Assembly: GCA_025656675.1 (NCBI GenBank)
Contig: JAHXHN010000001.1
Coordinates: 587,501 to 651,500 of the forward strand
Length of the DNA stretch: 64,000 nt
Source of the DNA: Candidatus Thiodiazotropha sp. (ex Codakia rugifera)
GTDB lineage: Bacteria > Pseudomonadota > Gammaproteobacteria > Chromatiales > Chromatiaceae
Direction of reading: 5' to 3'
Made by a program: the position numbers and the translations under genes. The notes below the pieces were generated by a model. That model was not told the origin of the DNA. It ran no database searches and saw nothing but the letters and a program-made list of their open reading frames with translations. Of the stretch, positions 63,040-64,000 are shown piece after piece (position 1 is the stretch's first letter; each line of letters begins with the position of its first letter).

Positions 63040-64000
63040 ATGTCTCAAACCGATCGGGAACCACAGCGGGAAGTCGTTCTTGGCAATAGTCATATTACTC
63101 TTTTAGGCACAGCACACGTATCACGCTCCAGTGCAGAAAAGGTAAAGGAACTCCTAGAAACCGATCGCTACGACGCTGTTGCCGTGGAGCTCTGTCCAAG
63201 CCGCTTCAATGCGCTGATCAATCCGGATGCTTTGGCTCAGATGGATCTTCTGAAAGTTGTCAGAGAGGGTAGAGTCATGATGGTCATGGCCAATCTCGCC
63301 CTTGGTGCCTACCAGCAACGTCTGGCTGATCAGTTCGGTATCGCTCCGGGTGCAGAGCAACGGGAAGCAATCCGTATCGCACAGGCGTCCCATCGCCCAC
63401 TCCTGTTGATCGATCGTGAAATCAGCACCACTTTAAAACGGGTTGCAGGTAATCTCTCCTGGTGGAAACGATTTGGACTCTTCGCTGGTCTGCTAGGCGG
63501 TATCCTTTCCAAGGAAGAGGTCTCTGAAGAAGAGATCGAGCATTTGAAAGAAGGGGATATCCTGGAGACCACATTTGCTGAATTTGCCGAAGATAGACAA
63601 GACCTCTACATCCCGTTGATCGATGAGCGAGATCGCTACATGGCGGCCAGGCTTCGCCAGGAGATCGAAACCAAGGGACATGAAAATCTGTTGGTCGTGG
63701 TGGGAGCAGGCCATATGAATGGCATTGCCGGTTACCTCCAGCAACAGCAGACCCCTCCGACTGAAGTCATTCAACACCTCGATACGGAACCCAAACCCAG
63801 TCGCTGGCCCAAAGCCATTCCCTGGCTGATTGTAGCGCTGATATTGTGCGGTTTTTTTCTCGGTTTTCAGCGAAGTCCTTCTCTGGGCTGGCAACTGGTA
63901 GCCGACTGGGTGTTCATCAATGGCGGGCTCTCCGCCCTTGGTGCCCTGATCGCAGTAGCCCATCCGCTCACCATACTCACTGCCTTCATCGCTGCCCCAC
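63040..64000 (+). CDS. TraB/PrgY family protein, 3' end cut by the window
   Basis: From ATG 63040 the frame stays open to the last base (320 codons), so the gene is incomplete. The N-terminal VVLGNSHITLLGTAHVSRSSAEKVKELL and VAVELCPSRFNALI are the TraB signature; the later ERDRYMAARLRQEIE and VVVGAGHMNGIAGYLQ belong to the same domain. After about residue 262 membrane helices begin (WPKAIPWLIVALILCGFFLGF). PrgY/TraB limits pheromone activity in Enterococcus; in proteobacteria the role is unknown. Confidence 0.88.
   Translation, partial: MSQTDREPQREVVLGNSHITLLGTAHVSRSSAEKVKELLETDRYDAVAVELCPSRFNALINPDALAQMDLLKVVREGRVMMVMANLALGAYQQRLADQFGIAPGAEQREAIRIAQASHRPLLLIDREISTTLKRVAGNLSWWKRFGLFAGLLGGILSKEEVSEEEIEHLKEGDILETTFAEFAEDRQDLYIPLIDERDRYMAARLRQEIETKGHENLLVVVGAGHMNGIAGYLQQQQTPPTEVIQHLDTEPKPSRWPKAIPWLIVALILCGFFLGFQRSPSLGWQLVADWVFINGGLSALGALIAVAHPLTILTAFIAAP

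Overview
The window looks like a chromosome segment of a gammaproteobacterium. The gene orders lptM-dapF-DUF484-xerC, hslVU-DUF971-ubiEJB, glnK-amtB-ubiK-comM, gpmI-envC-ctpA-yibQ, yibN-secB-gpsA and polA facing engB are all familiar from that class. A pyrophosphate-linked sugar kinase beside a membrane pyrophosphatase, a DsrC-family paralogue, an APS kinase and a likely persulfide-sensing ArsR repressor point to a sulfur-oxidising, probably autotrophic lineage (Chromatiales / Sedimenticolaceae-like). That placement is inference. No tRNA, rRNA, CRISPR array, insertion sequence or prophage was seen.

Layout. 1-7171 is the visibly AT-rich end of a surface-polysaccharide cluster: the tail of a nucleotide-sugar dehydratase, an FrhB-like protein, a pyruvyl transferase, a flippase-like membrane protein and a giant double GT-C membrane protein. 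7176-9749 is lptM-dapF-DUF484-xerC. 9746-15436 holds a CysB-like LysR gene divergent from a four-gene 2-oxoacid:ferredoxin oxidoreductase operon whose last gene is a GltD-like/ferredoxin fusion. 15748-19694 is an MMPL transporter with its periplasmic LolA-like partner. 19855-26069 carries hslVU, DUF971, ubiE-ubiJ-ubiB and a zinc-ribbon gene. 26144-32887 is an energy block: a DUF4124 gene, an adenylate kinase with a long histone-H1-like lysine tail, a small unknown gene, pfp, hppA and ppa. 32948-35252 has a phosphodiesterase, moaC, a hemerythrin and engB. Between engB and polA lies a likely small RNA at the Spot 42/ErsA position. 38679-41820 has a DsrC paralogue, a diguanylate cyclase, a MerR regulator and a second DUF4124 gene. 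41932-44545 is a nitrogen-regulated porin-glnK-amtB operon with NtrC sites, followed by ubiK and comM. 46785-55031 carries gspD, yajL, yibQ, ctpA, envC and gpmI. 55242-64000 carries ArsR, a rhodanese, secB, gpsA, trmL, a class 1B dihydroorotate dehydrogenase, an HDOD protein, an AI-2E-type exporter, a lipoprotein, cysC and a TraB-family gene cut by the window end.

How it fits together. The pyrophosphate genes suggest that sugar-phosphate flux (glycolysis or a modified Calvin cycle) is tied to a proton-pumping pyrophosphatase, with a soluble pyrophosphatase next door. The oxidoreductase operon would link 2-oxoacids, ferredoxin and NAD(P)H. The most unusual items are the adenylate kinase/H1-tail fusion, the three-hairpin RNA downstream of polA, the double GT-C protein, the DsrC paralogue in which serine replaces the terminal cysteine, and the ArsR protein with a BigR/SqrR-like cysteine pair.
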